Shown here one piece after another: positions 1 through 50,975 of a stretch of 64,000 nt of DNA (position 1 is its first letter; each line of letters opens with the position of its first letter). Source of the stretch: Cepaea hortensis (Eukaryota; Mollusca; Gastropoda; Stylommatophora; Helicidae); the NCBI GenBank assembly GCA_963921405.1, contig OY992879.1:113173811-113237810 (forward strand), written 5' to 3'. The translations under genes were made by a program, and so were the position numbers. The notes under the pieces are model-generated. The model was not told the DNA's origin. It searched no databases and worked only from the letters and a program-made list of their open reading frames with translations.

Positions 1-235
1 ATCCTTTACAGGACATCGCTGTCAACAGCAGCATCTTTCAGCTGTCTGTTGATTTCTTGGCAAGATTACGCTCAGTAGTTGCCATTGCTTTCTGAGCGGC
101 CGGTTCAGTTATCCCGCAAGTCACCAGCGGGGGTCGAACCGCCTCCAGCTCTCGCCCGCTACGAGACTCTGCGTGATAAACGGGATTACGGAGAAAGTGT
201 TGTAACCCCTCGGCCAGAGAGACCGGCATAAACAA
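1..235 (-). repeat. tRNA-derived SINE, copy S1
   Basis: This is the first of nine copies of one SINE family in the window. Read on the minus strand it has a tRNA-like head with a box A-like TGGCCGAGGGG and a box B-like GGTTCGACCCC. A central block around GCAATGGCAACTACTGAG follows, then a 3' part ending GATGTCCTGTAA. The copy is cut by the window edge on its 3' side. Orientation comes from the A-rich tail that follows CCTGTAA in other copies. Confidence 0.8.
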
Positions 236-376
236 TATTAAGGTATGACAAATCTATATTATTTATGCACGTGTCTGTCATTGCAGTTAGCTGAATATTA
301 TTGTCAGAATATTTGCACTAGATGTGCAAGTAAACCCCATGGTACTGATTTGAAACAAACCCAGATATGAAAACAT

Positions 377-1145
377 TTGGGTTCACTGATAATAATGAAG
401 AACATTTTGTGCAATAAGTCACTGTCCTTAAAAGTTAAAAAAAGAGTTCTTGCATGTGACATAGAACCAGCTGTAAAATACGGCTGCGAATCCCTGACAA
501 TGAGTAAATGCGAAAAAAATCACCGGAAGCCTTGGAGATGTGGTGTTATAGTAGAATACTCAAAATAATTTTTTTTGTTGCATATCCTATTTGCAGGACA
601 TCGCTGTCAACACCAGCACTTTACTGGTGCTTTTGATGTCTTGGCAAGGTTTACGTTCAGTTGTTTGCCATTGCTTTCTGAACGACTGGCTTCCATACCA
701 ACACGTTAAAACCCCAGCGCGACACGGTCTGCGGCCAAATCGGTCGCCTCTGTGTTTCGAACGCGTGGTAAGGGGCTCACAAATCTCGTTCGCAAGCCTT
801 TGGCCACGGCCACAGGCCAAAATTAATTGGACAGCTAAAAAGTGCAATCAGGACGGTTTAGAGAAAGCTGAGTTGCAAAGACAACTTATCACGAACATCA
901 GAAAGAGTGGGTCATCGTTTCTTTTTGTTTTGGCAACGTTATGACAAGACAAAAACTGGAACATGCTGTGACAACCGGAAAGATTTTTGGAAAGAGAGTT
1001 GGAGGAAGACAGCGTGAGAAGATTCTTGACAGTCTTGTGTCATGGCACGGAAGGGAGTCAAGACACGAAATGATCCACGACGTCCGAGATCGTAATTTGT
1101 GGAGAGGCATTATCGCCCACTCCAGCCGACAAGGCACTGGATGAC
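377..1145 (+). mobile_element. RTE-like LINE, 3' end of ORF2, split by a SINE
   Basis: Two translated pieces belong together. The region 397-560 resembles the reverse-transcriptase thumb of RTE-type LINEs (a KVKKRVLACDIEPAVKYGCES stretch is visible in parts). The region 840-1143 carries the usual ORF2 C-terminal tail, with TTGKIFGKRVGGRQREKILD, then MIHDVRDRNLWRGI. SINE copy S2 sits between them. Frame breaks show it is dead. Similar tails recur at 10000-10250, 11600-12075, 35273-35608, 53220-53560 and 62383-62643. Confidence 0.75.
592..830 (-). repeat. tRNA-derived SINE, copy S2
   Basis: This minus-oriented copy is inserted in the LINE remnant 377-1145. Its tail is represented on the plus strand by the T-rich run at about 570-578 before the TTGCATATCC linker. 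An AAAATAATT-like sequence before it and AAAATTAATT after it may be a worn target duplication. Confidence 0.75.
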
Positions 1146-1284
1146 AATGATAATATCAGATGGAAGATATATAATGACTGTAATACCCCAAGCAAATACT
1201 GCATTTTATGAAATTATGATTATTTTATGGGGAAAAATTAGCATCTTTTGATTTTAAGTCATGAGACGATTTGGAGCTTTGCAA

Positions 1285-1452
1285 GACAATGGTGTAAACA
1301 TATGAGTATGAACAATGAACGGTTAGATAACGGGTTTCACCAGACAACAGTGTCAGCATATGAGTATGAACAACATGAGTTAGAAAACACGTTTTACAAC
1401 ACAACAGTGTAAGAATATGAGTAATGAACAATGAGAGGTTAAATAACAGGCA
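1285..1452. repeat. short tandem array, about three 60-bp units
   Basis: Three diverged units share a core of CATATGAGTATGAACAA followed by GGTTA(G/A)ATAAC and an ACAACAGTGT segment. No coding potential is seen. Confidence 0.6.
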
Positions 1453-1560
1453 CATCTAATGAAGCCTTTGAACTTGAGGTTTCTACAGCAGAATGTTCAG
1501 AATATCACAGATAAATAAAATCGTAATGTACAGTTCATACAAGATGACACATGCATAGGA

Positions 1561-2150
1561 ACTTGACACATACAGCTGATGGAAACGATCAACTAGGATA
1601 CATGGATCCTGTCACGTACAGCTGATGGAAATAATCAACCAAGATACAAGGGATCTGGTCAAATACAGCGGATGGAAACAATCAACCAGTTTAATACGGA
1701 TCTTGTCATATACAGCTGATGGTAACAATCAGCCAGGTACAAGAGATCCTGTCACATACAGCTGATGGAAACAATCAATGACGATACAAAGGATCCTATC
1801 ACATACAGCTGATGGAAACAATCAATCACGATACAAAGAATCATGTCACATACAGCTGAGTAAAACAATCGACAAAATACAAGGGATAATGTCACATACA
1901 GCTGATTAAAACAATCAGCCAGATACAAGATATCCTGTCACATACAGCTGATAAAAATAATCAACCAGGTACAAGGGATTCTTCACATACAGTTGATGGA
2001 AACAATCAACCAGACACAAGATATCCTGTCACATACAGCTGATGGTAACAATCAGTCACGATACAAAGGATCCTGTCACATACAGCTGATGGAAACCATC
2101 AGTCAGTATACAAGGGATTCTGTCACATACAGCTGATGGTAACAATCAAC
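1561..2150. repeat. 46-47-bp tandem array with E-boxes, about 13 units
   Basis: Thirteen units share the core GTCACATACAGCTGATGGAA followed by ACAATCAACCA and ATACAAGGGATC. The spacing between successive cores is 46-47 bp (core starts at 1572, 1618, 1665, 1712, 1758, 1805, 1852 and onward). Eleven units carry CAGCTG and one carries CAGTTG, both matching the E-box CANNTG; one unit has lost it (CAGCGG). The array lies upstream of the exon at 2437. Whether it is regulatory or just satellite DNA cannot be told from sequence. Confidence 0.85.
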
Positions 2151-2436
2151 ATGTGGTAGAAAGAACACAAATATATATTAGGTAGTCTAACAAAATGGCA
2201 GTTAAAAACATCTAAGAACATGAAATGGTAAACAGTATTAGACAGCAAGGGCAGTGAGGTGACATGATCGCCCACAATAATTGACAAGGTAAAACACACA
2301 TGCCAGCACAAGCACACTCGCACGCAAATACGTATTCAGGCAATTTTATAACACAATCTATTGAAGTTGTTAGCTAATGTGTTGTGCAATATTTTGCTCA
2401 GAATATTACATTGTTCATATTTGATTGAATGTATAG
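2151..2436 (+). other. intron end upstream of the first visible exon
   Basis: This AT-rich sequence shows no recognisable repeat. It ends in ATTGAATGTATAG, the splice acceptor of the exon at 2437. Confidence 0.5.
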
Positions 2437-41976
<39,540 letters not shown>

Positions 41977-42129
41977 TCGCTTTTAAAAGTACGTGTCATT
42001 TATCTTTGTCTTATAGCCAAATATTGTTTTTGAGAAACAGATATTAGACATTCAAGAGCCTACACAGAAACAACTGGACATGTTCTCTTAGGTAGCTAGA
42101 GGTATTGTATTCGAGTGTAATATTATTGA
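41977..42129 (+). other. 3' UTR start with a donor-like site
   Basis: Twelve bases after the stop, TTTTAAAA|GTACGT at 41989 looks like a splice donor. No AATAAA lies close downstream, so a spliced 3' UTR is possible. Confidence 0.5.
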
Positions 42130-42697
42130 TAGATCATTACAATTATGTACCATGTTGATAAGAGTGGGCGATCATGTTTCGCCATCTCACACGATCAGCA
42201 GAGTCGTGGCTGAGCACTGTGTTATTGTCCCCATTATGTCACATGGCCAAGCTATCTTGATATTTACCCCTCTGCCTTCAATTTGTTCTTTTCTCGTCAA
42301 TCTTGCCAGTTATCACCAAAGTCTCGCGTTTATTTCTTCTCATAAGCCAAAAAAAAATGTGACTGTCCTCGCCTAATTTCTCTAAACAGTTTACTGTTTT
42401 CGTTTGTTTCTTGTAAGACTTGTTCATTGGCTTTTCTGTCTGTCTATGGAATTATTTGTATTTTCCTCAGAAACCGTTTGTTTGGTCATTGTCCACGTTT
42501 CACATCTTTGCAAAAGTGCAGGTTCCTCAACAATCTTTATATTGGTCAGTATGCTTCACCACGGAGATTCTTGTTCTAATATCTTCAAGGCAACTTCCAT
42601 AAGATGTTATGACTGTTCCTAGATAGTTGTACCTATTCACTTGTTTAAGAATATTCCCATTTTCCCTTATATTACATTGTGGTATTTCTTTCCTCTT

Positions 42698-42942
42698 TTT
42701 TTTTTCTTCATATCCCTTACAGGACGTTGCAGTCAATATCAGCATTTTTCAGCTGCTGTTGATGTACTAGGCAAGATTACGCTCAGTAGTTTGCCATTGC
42801 TTTCTGAGCGACCGGCTCACATACCCGGTAATTTACCAACGCGGCAAGAACCGCTACCGATTCTCACGCAGGTTACGTTACACACGAGAATATACGGGAT
42901 TACGGAGAAAGACGTTAACACCTAGGGCAGGGAGACCGGCTC
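42698..42942 (-). repeat. tRNA-derived SINE, copy S9, precisely delimited
   Basis: Flanked by the 13-bp duplication TTTCTTTCCTCTT (42685-42697 and 42943-42955). This fixes the full-length element at about 245 bp including its A-tail (plus-strand T-run at 42698-42710), with the tRNA-like head at 42942. It is inserted in LINE copy 2. Confidence 0.88.
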
Positions 42943-43669
42943 TTTCTTTCCTCTTAGAGACGATCATAATCTCTGGCTTCTTACAATTTAATTCTATCCA
43001 CAGTTGTTCTCTGTGTACAATAAACGCACATACTAAATGTTACATATCCTTTTTGTTTTCTGCAATCAATACTGCATGTCTAATATTATTGATGTCTCCC
43101 AGTGGCGATGCTTCTAATATCTTCTACATTTCTAAATTTGGGAAGAAAAAAAAGATTTGGAGACATTATACATCACTGACGTACATCTCTTAACAGGATG
43201 ATTTCTTAGCAAAATCTTCATTGTAAATCCTCGTGGCAGCTTGTAGATATGCAAGTATCTTTATCACATGAGCATGTCTGACTCTGTCGAAAGCCTTTGT
43301 GTAGTCAATGAAGCAAAAGCATAGGTCTTTCTTTACTTCTATCGAATGCTCCATTAATGATCTCGGCAAACACACATAATTTACCCACATTGTTCCTCAC
43401 CTAGTTCGGGTTATAATTTCTTCTCTTTGAATGATGATTTCTTAGCAAAATCTTCGCAATGTGGTCCATGATTTTATTTGTTCAATGTTGATCACATTCC
43501 AAGGCTCCCGGTGTCTTCGAGATTGCAATAAATATACATTTATACAGTTAAGGAGGTATATCTCCAGTATGATATAATTTGTTCACCAGCCTGGTGACTT
43601 TGTCTATTCTATATTCTTCTATTTATTCTTCTATTTTATTATTCTATTACATTATTCTTCTATGTATTC

Positions 43670-44310
43670 TTCTATGTATTCTTCTATTATATTCTTTACA
43701 CGGCTATATGCCTGTGAAACCTGGACTGTTTATCAGCGACACGCTAGGAAATTAAACCACTTCTACGCAGTCTACCTTAGGAAGCTACTGAAGTTTAAAT
43801 GGCAAGACACTGAAGTCCTAGAAAGAGTGTCCATGCCCAGTATCCACACTCTACTGATGAAGAATCAGATTCGCTGGGCTGGTCACTTGTCTCGCATGCC
43901 AGATCACAGGCTCCCTAAATGAATTTCTTACGGCGAGTTGCGTTGTGGTAAACGCTCCCAAGGCGGGGATAGGAAACGCTTTAAAGACACTCATAAAATT
44001 TCACTGAATGCTTTTGGAATTCATCATGCCACCTGGGAGATTACAGCCAGACACCGAAATTCGTGGCGTGCATTATTACGCAAGGGTTCAGTCACGTGTG
44101 AGGCAATCAGGACTGCAAAAGCTGTGAAGAAAAGGCAGGACAGAAAAACCACTGCAGGAAATCCTCCTCCAGAAACGTCAAGCATTCTTTGTCCACATTG
44201 TCAAAGAACACTTCGAGCCAAAATAGGCCTTATCAGCCATCTTAGAACTCATGGCTCCATACTTTCAACCCCACTGGATGAAATGAATGGTCATCATCAT
44301 TCTTGATGGA
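43670..44310 (+). mobile_element. LINE ORF2 C-terminal fragment with zinc finger
   Basis: 43690-43920 reads LYACETWTVYQRHARKLNHF, then SMPSIHTLLMKNQIRWAGHL. A TGA stands where K or Q is usual after PDHRLPK. The frame then continues to HSS* with CPHCQRTLRAKIGLISHLRT, a C2H2-type finger typical of this LINE type. It differs from the RTE-like copies around it. Confidence 0.8.
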
Positions 44311-44381
44311 CAAACAACATTCTTCTATGGCATTGAATGGTGCTGTGGTGATCCCGGGGTCTTACCAGCTTTCATGTGGTT

Positions 44382-44386
44382 AAGAG
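44382..44386. repeat. 5-bp target duplication of the LTR element
   Basis: AAGAG here and at 51823-51827. Confidence 0.8.
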
Positions 44387-45233
44387 TGTCATGAGATACT
44401 GTTATATATCTCAGTCTGTTCTCATATGATCTGAGTTTAGGCGCTCTAATAAGTTAATGTTCATATAATACCTCACGATCTATGTGGCTCTGGGGTATGT
44501 TCCCTGATCAGCTGAATGGCATGCGCCAATATGACTGCGCACACACGTACAGGACAGTATAACTGTAGTAACTCCAGAAATAACTCAGTAGACACGCTGA
44601 TGGAGTGCACAGTGATGTATTAAACCACCGATGATATCGGATGACGGTTATGAGCGTATGTGCAGATCCAGGCTTCAGTCTTTCACTCACATCTTCCACT
44701 CCCGCTCCTTAATCATAAAACAACTGTCTCTCAGGTTAGAGTGTTGGGCACTAAGCTTACTGCCTGCTACGCTGGTGTGATCATAAACTACGACTGCCTA
44801 CCTTCAACAGAAGATTACCACGATCGAGGTCCAACGGCCAATGTTGCCCGCCTGACCATTACTGGATTCATGAGCATCGTTGTGAGACTAATACCTGTAT
44901 GTGCTCGTGGCGTCAGTGAAGCTACGTGTATCAACTAACAATCGCTGGATGTAGACACTAGCTATCCCATGTGGAGACTGGTGAACTTTGTGATGATAAA
45001 AGCTTGTAGTGTGCGTGTATAATGGTGAAGGACAGCCCCGACCTCCTAACGCTCTGTCAGCTGGCTCACTCCTCCTACTCACGGTTCAGTTGTCAAGCTA
45101 CGCACTACGATGACGTGTCCCTTGTTTCTTACAAGTGCCACAACGTGCGACGTTTATGAATTATTCTATTAATATCTCTTGATGCACCAACTCATCAAAT
45201 TAACTCTATGCTACTGTCATTTGCTATATGACA
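44387..45233 (-). repeat. 3' LTR (left copy)
   Basis: Starts TGTCATGAGATACTG, ends GCTATATGACA. GAAGAGGCAAAGC on the minus strand at 45234-45247 is a likely polypurine tract. Small open frames inside are duplicated in the other LTR and are not genes. Confidence 0.9.
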
Positions 45234-46548
45234 GCTTTGCCTCTTCCACAATGAAAATGTTTGTCAAAACATTTTCCACTTTTACTATATTTCGACTTGT
45301 ACGTTAATAATGGACGCGACGTAGATTACTACTAGTCTAGACAAACTCCGAATCTATCGACAACAGAACACAGTATGGCAGCACGAACCAATATCGATCG
45401 TGGGATATCGAACACCGAATCAAAACCCACAAGTCCCAATCACCGCCATCTCATACATTAAAAAAAAAATGATCATCGAGATGTTCTAGCGTTATCATGA
45501 TTGACTACTTGCAAATAACGCAAGGTTCAAACACCGCCGGTCACTATAACTCCAGTGCCGTTTACGCGTATACAAGCTGACTCCTTGAAAAACATTACCG
45601 CAGACCTCTGTAAATCAGAGTATCTTTGGTTAACTAAAAACATCATCATGTGTTATACACCCAACGACCTTATGAATCATACTAAACAACTGATCCTTAT
45701 TGACGCAAGAAACGTACGTCAACCTCACTCCAAGCCGATATGGTCTTTTCTATCCATCATATCACTAGCGGGAAACTATTCTCTATATAACTGTCTTATA
45801 CCTGTAATGTGTTGTTCATTTCTTATATGCCTATATATACTATAATCTATAATGTTCAATGTGTGTATGTGTTTTTGTATCTATCTCTTCTCATTCATAC
45901 CCTTCTCTACATTCATCCATCATGAAATGATACATATGATGTACAATTAATTAACACCGAACATACTACTGATACTAAGAACCACACACATCAATGTACG
46001 GATAATTAAATAATAAATATCAACCATCATAATAATTGTATAAAACAAAATATAAACATAACATTACAACAATAAACATTTTCATTTATGAAACATGAAT
46101 ATCACTTAAGATATAATTACTTAATTTCACCGGAAATCCGCACAGACTCTGTCATCCAGTTCATGTCTAATCTCGAAAATTCCCCTATAATGAATTTGTT
46201 AATAATTTTCCAATACTAACTTATACTAACACAACTAAAATTATCTTCACTATACAAACTATCACCGATACTACCACACTTGCTTGTCAAAGAATGAAGT
46301 CACCTTAATTGTTCATGCCGCTTCCGCAATACACAAATCTAGTCACCTGAAACTTTTCACCTGTTTCTCTGAAATAATAATAACAACAAGTGACTAACTT
46401 ACATCTATATTCTCTTTAAAAAAAAATATGTGGCATTTAAGAATGTAGCCACAGTCATCCTACCGTAATCCTGCATTTATACAATTTAATATATTCCCTT
46501 AACTTATTAACTCATACTAAAAAAAAAAAAGAAATTTCCATAAATTAT
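45234..46548 (-). other. non-coding 3' interior of the LTR element
   Basis: 1.3 kb of AT-rich sequence where integrase would be expected. No integrase motif is visible in any frame. Confidence 0.65.
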
Positions 46549-46960
46549 TTATAATCGACTGAGTAAATCCGTTAAATAATTTCCATTTCCAGAAATATGA
46601 GCAACAGAAACAACAAAATCCTGCATTAATAAAGACCATCTGTGACTCCGAGCGTTTTTAGGCAAACCATCTTTAAAGATTTTTAATGGCATACTGTCTG
46701 AAATAACCAGAAACTTTAAAAAAAAGAAAAGAAAGATATTTAGCAAATTTCTGAACAGAATCCACTAATGATAGAGTAATTGCATACCGCTTGTGCGATT
46801 CATATACCTTTCTCCTAGAGTCTAAGACCAGATGTAGTAATACATTGTACCCATGTGGTAGAATGTACACCATGGAAAGCAGACAGGTACCATTTATCAT
46901 AACACAGCTATTTGATATAAGAATGATCTGAGAATTGAACAACAAATGTAATTCTTGCAA
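46549..46960 (-). pseudogene. RNase H remnant of the LTR element
   Basis: The frame has SDSMPLKIFKDGLPKNARSH, then RWSLLMQDFVVSVAHISGNG, then YLTDLLSRL. It corresponds to the end of a Gypsy-type RNase H (TDHxPL...RW...IxGxxNxxADxLSR). The catalytic core before it is absent. Confidence 0.7.
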
Positions 46961-47002
46961 GAGAATTTCAGATTCGCTATGTTGTGTTGTCAGGTAGACT
47001 GT

Positions 47003-47605
47003 TCAAATATGCTGTATAGTACTATCATAGATACATTTAATATGGCTCAATCTCTGACGCAACCCACATTGTAACATCTTCATCAAATTTACCATAGTTA
47101 CAGCGATACGTTTTATTACTTTGTTTAGTATAAAAGATAAGATACTACGTATTATGAAAACCAGCCAGAATAACTTAACGACCAAACCAAATGAAGTATT
47201 TGTTTTAATAAACACATCCTTCGGCTCGCAAGAAGGAACTGTCACTGAGACAATACATGTCTGTGGTTGTCCATCTACCCGCGTGATGCTGTGCTGCAGC
47301 GATATAGCTGCGGCCTGAACTGTACTAATATATGTAGGTTTTCCTACCACTGGACGTGATACGTGTGTGTTCGAAACCAGAGTATCACTTGGTAACTGAT
47401 TGTCTTCCTGCATTTGTGTACTATCAATAGTGTTTGCTACCACATGCTTCCCTTCCCATTCTGCTATGTCCTCAAGTAAAACATCACGTACTTCAGGGAT
47501 GTTTCCGATAAAGACATCCACAAATGGGTCAGGCAGCACAGCCACCTTTATTTTTCCAGACAAAAAATATGGGCAGTTTATATTAGCCCAGGCAATTGGA
47601 AACAT
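47003..47605 (-). CDS. LTR element: linker after protease
   Basis: The beginning (VAVLPDPFVDVFIGNIPEVR) matches the segment that follows the protease in a group of Gypsy-like elements. The rest is acidic and then decays. It lies in another phase than the protease frame at 47578-48156 and overlaps it slightly. Confidence 0.6.
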   Translation of the reverse strand: MFPIAWANINCPYFLSGKIKVAVLPDPFVDVFIGNIPEVRDVLLEDIAEWEGKHVVANTIDSTQMQEDNQLPSDTLVSNTHVSRPVVGKPTYISTVQAAAISLQHSITRVDGQPQTCIVSVTVPSCEPKDVFIKTNTSFGLVVKLFWLVFIIRSILSFILNKVIKRIAVTMVNLMKMLQCGLRQRLSHIKCIYDSTIQHI

Positions 47606-48156
47606 TTCTCTTTTTCCCCCAAATGTTCTACATGTTCCCCAGTGCAGTCCGTTTCTTTAATTAATCGTTTATGTACTCCGACTATACTAGAACCGGAATC
47701 ACGGATCAAACTACAGGTCTGTCCATTCACAATGGCCTGCTGTACAACTAATTTTCCATTTCTGATATGAGCTGCATTAGTCTCCTGCACTGAAATCCGG
47801 TGACCACACGTCAAACTGCCGTCTCTATGGAAGACCTGGCAAGTATTACAGGCTGGGTCAATGAGAGAATACACCACATCCACCGTATTTGCATGATTAG
47901 TCCCATCTGAGTCACTGTCGCTGCTTGATGTCAACATACCCATGTTCGCCTCTTTATACAAACGTCTTAAAGAACAAATACTAAAAACGTGGCCATAAGA
48001 TTTACATTTGAAGCATTGTGTCTGTCTTTGGTAAGTATTAAATCTGTCCCTGTTTCTAACTGCCAACTTCTTTATGTAGTTGTCAAGCTGAGGATTCTTG
48101 TCGCACATTTGAAGAGAACCATGGGCAAACCCACAAAATTTACATGTTGTCCACAC
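47578..48156 (-). CDS. LTR element: zinc knuckle and aspartic protease
   Basis: 192 residues. A CCHC knuckle CFKCKSYGHVFSIC lies near the start, after an upstream CX2C...C motif (CKFCGFAHGSLQMC). The protease active-site motif is seen as IRDSGSSIVGV. It continues the gag polyprotein in a shifted frame; the overlap with gag (48072-48156) could be a frameshift site or a simple break. Confidence 0.8.
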   Translation of the reverse strand: MWTTCKFCGFAHGSLQMCDKNPQLDNYIKKLAVRNRDRFNTYQRQTQCFKCKSYGHVFSICSLRRLYKEANMGMLTSSSDSDSDGTNHANTVDVVYSLIDPACNTCQVFHRDGSLTCGHRISVQETNAAHIRNGKLVVQQAIVNGQTCSLIRDSGSSIVGVHKRLIKETDCTGEHVEHLGEKEKCFQLPGLI

Positions 48157-49352
48157 GCCCTTTTTCTCTTGTCTAGAGTAAGGCTGATACTTCGGTTGTT
48201 GTTTCTCTCTTCTTTGATAAGATTGTGCACCAGACTGTTGCTGGCTTTATATCCCTGCATCCTTGATTTATGAGGGAACCTCTCGCACGCATTCGTCTCC
48301 ACTAAAGGAGACGAACTATTATTAAATATGTGCTTATGGGCGGTAAAGAAAGAGTCACATTTGTCATCCATCTCCTGAATACTCGAACATTTCTGCTCAA
48401 CAAGAAAAGTAGCCATAGAAGATGGAACTGCTGAAATAAGTTTGTCTCTAACAATTATGTCACGTAGTTTCTTGTAATCATTATTAACATTAGCTGAGCG
48501 AGCCCATTTGTCAAATGTCAATTGAGTTAGAGAGGAGAAGTCAAGGAACGTCTGTCCTGATTTAGAAGCAAGATTTTTAAATGATAAACGTAAGCCAAAT
48601 TCATTCAAAGAAAAGTGAGACAGTAATCTGTTCCGAATGTACGAGTAGTCACTACGTAACTCCTCTGGAGTTAGTTCTACAACCTGTAAAGGCTCACCAC
48701 TCAAGTGTCTGTGTAGCAACACAGCCCATTCGGTTTCCACAACACCATAGTGTCTCAAGATGAGCTCAAAATTAGTCAAATAGGCAGAAACGGAATCAGA
48801 ATTTGAATATGTCTTTACTATTCCATTGTATTTCTTTATAGCATCCGTGGAATGTGCCTCTATTTTATTTTTAGCAATCTGTTTATCCCTGTCCTTCTCA
48901 TATTGTTTCATTTTAAAATTATTTTCTAACTCTTTTTCCTTCAGAAGTGTTTCTGTATTCAACTTCTCCAGATTAAAAGCCATCTCTTTTTCTCTTAATT
49001 GTGCCTCTCTATCCAACTTTTTATCTGCCGCAATTTGCAATGCTATTCTTTCATCTTCTGAAGCTATCCTTTCATTGTCAGCGACCAATTGAGCTGCAAT
49101 TCTTTCATTCTCCGCATTCATCTTTTCCCTCTCAAATAATCTTTGTTTCTCTTGTTCAGCTATTTGTTCCCTTTGTGCATCTAGTCGATCTTTTTCCAAC
49201 TGTCTCGCTGCGGCCCTTTCATCCCTTTCATGGGCCTGGGAAATTACAAATTGTTTCCCTGACCACACTATAAGGTCTGGTCCTGTCAAACTTGCATCTT
49301 TCCCAATCGTAACAAAGTCCTGTAAAGACGACATGTTGCCACTTTTCACCAA
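48072..49352 (-). CDS. LTR element: Gag with charged coiled-coil head
   Basis: 426 residues. The N-terminus is followed by a long E/K/R/A-rich helix (RDERAAARQLEKDRLDAQRE and on), then a capsid-like region with DSVSAYLTNFELILRHYGV and SYIRNRLLSHFSLNEFGLRL. This design, a charged helix before a SCAN/capsid-like fold, is known from invertebrate Gypsy-like elements. Its last residues run into the protease frame in another phase. Confidence 0.8.
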   Translation of the reverse strand: MVKSGNMSSLQDFVTIGKDASLTGPDLIVWSGKQFVISQAHERDERAAARQLEKDRLDAQREQIAEQEKQRLFEREKMNAENERIAAQLVADNERIASEDERIALQIAADKKLDREAQLREKEMAFNLEKLNTETLLKEKELENNFKMKQYEKDRDKQIAKNKIEAHSTDAIKKYNGIVKTYSNSDSVSAYLTNFELILRHYGVVETEWAVLLHRHLSGEPLQVVELTPEELRSDYSYIRNRLLSHFSLNEFGLRLSFKNLASKSGQTFLDFSSLTQLTFDKWARSANVNNDYKKLRDIIVRDKLISAVPSSMATFLVEQKCSSIQEMDDKCDSFFTAHKHIFNNSSSPLVETNACERFPHKSRMQGYKASNSLVHNLIKEERNNNRSISLTLDKRKRACGQHVNFVGLPMVLFKCATRILSLTTT

Positions 49353-50975
49353 TATTCAATAATAATCGTAAGTAAGAAATGCAGAAGGAAGTTTAGCACC
49401 AAAAGAGATCAGTCCTACAAATATCGAAATCGACAACTACAGTTTAAGAATGTAAAAAGAAATAACCAATAAATTACAAATAGAGAAATTAAGAATGAAA
49501 AATAACCAATAATTTTTTAATAGATAAGACCTATAACTCAGCAAAAAAAAAATGTAAACAGAGTTAAAGTCCTTTAAATAAGTGAAATTAGCAAAATCAC
49601 AATATCATCACTAAATAAACAATTAAAATAATGCGCACCAAAATTAAGAATGCACATCGCAAAATAGCACAATACTGTGTAACGCGCCAATGACGTCACT
49701 AAAGACAAGAGCAAATAACGAAAGAATAAAATGTGTGCAAAATCACAGTATTTTGACCTTAACTAATTATCTGAAAAACCACAAAAAAATATAATACTTA
49801 GCTCAGATCCTTTAAAAATGATATCCAATTGATTCGTCCGATGATCCTATTTATGTTTGCTACTGATGAACGAAGAATACAATATCTCCAAAATCCTGAT
49901 CTTTCCGATAAACGATTCTTCTGATATTTGCTTCTTCAGATACCTGCATTTACTGTTTCTTCACAAACTTCTCACAGCATTAACAATCGTGGCAAACAAT
50001 CTCTCCAATAATTGAGTCTGCCAAACTTAGAAAATGTTGAACTGTCGTAGGTCAATAAAAACATTTCTCAGATACTTGGAATTACGATAATAACACCTTA
50101 GGCAGGTTGCCCGTGATCAGCCTTTGAAAGAACGTGACTGATGTAGGTGTTATTTGCTACCGAATGTAGCTATTAGGTTGAGCAATATCTTGTAATGCTC
50201 TGTCGATATGCACCAGGACAATCCAATGTGCGTTGATACAACTCTAGCGAGGCGTTGATAATCACAAAAATTTCTTGCTCAGCACAATGAGCTTGAAAAG
50301 CGCTGAATAATAGTATTCAGTGGATAAAATGTAAGATGTCATCAAAGCGAGGTGCTGCTGGTTCGTATGACAGTAATAGCCAGCACGGGTGACATATATG
50401 TAGACTTAAATAATACTGGATCAGTCAATTTTCAGACAATGAATCTGTGAATATTCGATCCACGATTCTTCAGACAATGGATCTGCAGATCTTCAGACCA
50501 ATCCGCAACAATGTGGCTTCATTGGTAGAGTGACACTTGTCTCTCTACATGATACAATGACTTCATACAATAGATAACGAAGAAACTTGAAATCACGCTT
50601 TGACGGTTCGGATCAAACACTGAGAACAGGGAGTTCTCTGGAGCAATGGTAAGGATCAAACAATGAGAGCAGGAAGTTCTCTGCATGGAACGATATTGTA
50701 AAATGATGCGATCACATTCTCATCCACAAGTACCAATGGATAACGATTGACAAACCGACGACACAAGATAAAAAACGAGGATGCGCCAATTGGTCCGCCG
50801 CTTCCTAGACCGGCATTATCCTCACAAACACATATGTGTGATGAGTGTATTTTTGTATACTCAAATCCCTATACTGAGTATGTGACAGTTATAATGTCAC
50901 ACCAGCTTGTCTCCATGATCCACGACAATTTAATCGTCATTCAGCCTCAAATTCTTAACCGGACTACAGCACCCA
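49353..50975 (-). other. leader of the LTR element, with primer-binding site
   Basis: 1.6 kb without coding signal. On the minus strand TGGGTGCTGTAGTCCGG directly follows the 5' LTR at 50959-50975 and is the likely primer-binding site. I could not assign its tRNA. Confidence 0.6.

Larger units (their letters stand above)
42130..44386 (-). mobile_element. RTE-like LINE copy 2, 3' half, left of the LTR element
   Basis: Minus-strand pieces: 42527-42700 reads NGNILKQVNRYNYLGTVITS; 43190-43390 reads CFIDYTKAFDRVRHAHVIKI. The same motifs occur in copy 1 at 53704-54330. SINE S9 and a plus-strand LINE fragment (43670-44310) are inserted. Coding sense continues beyond the LTR element at 51823. Confidence 0.8.

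Noticed and set aside
1561..2150. CRISPR-like array
   Set aside because: Units are contiguous diverged tandem repeats without constant repeat / unique spacer structure, and the genome is eukaryotic.
44508..45082. Small frames duplicated at 51097-51671
   Set aside because: They are in the two LTRs of one element, so the duplication is not evidence of coding.
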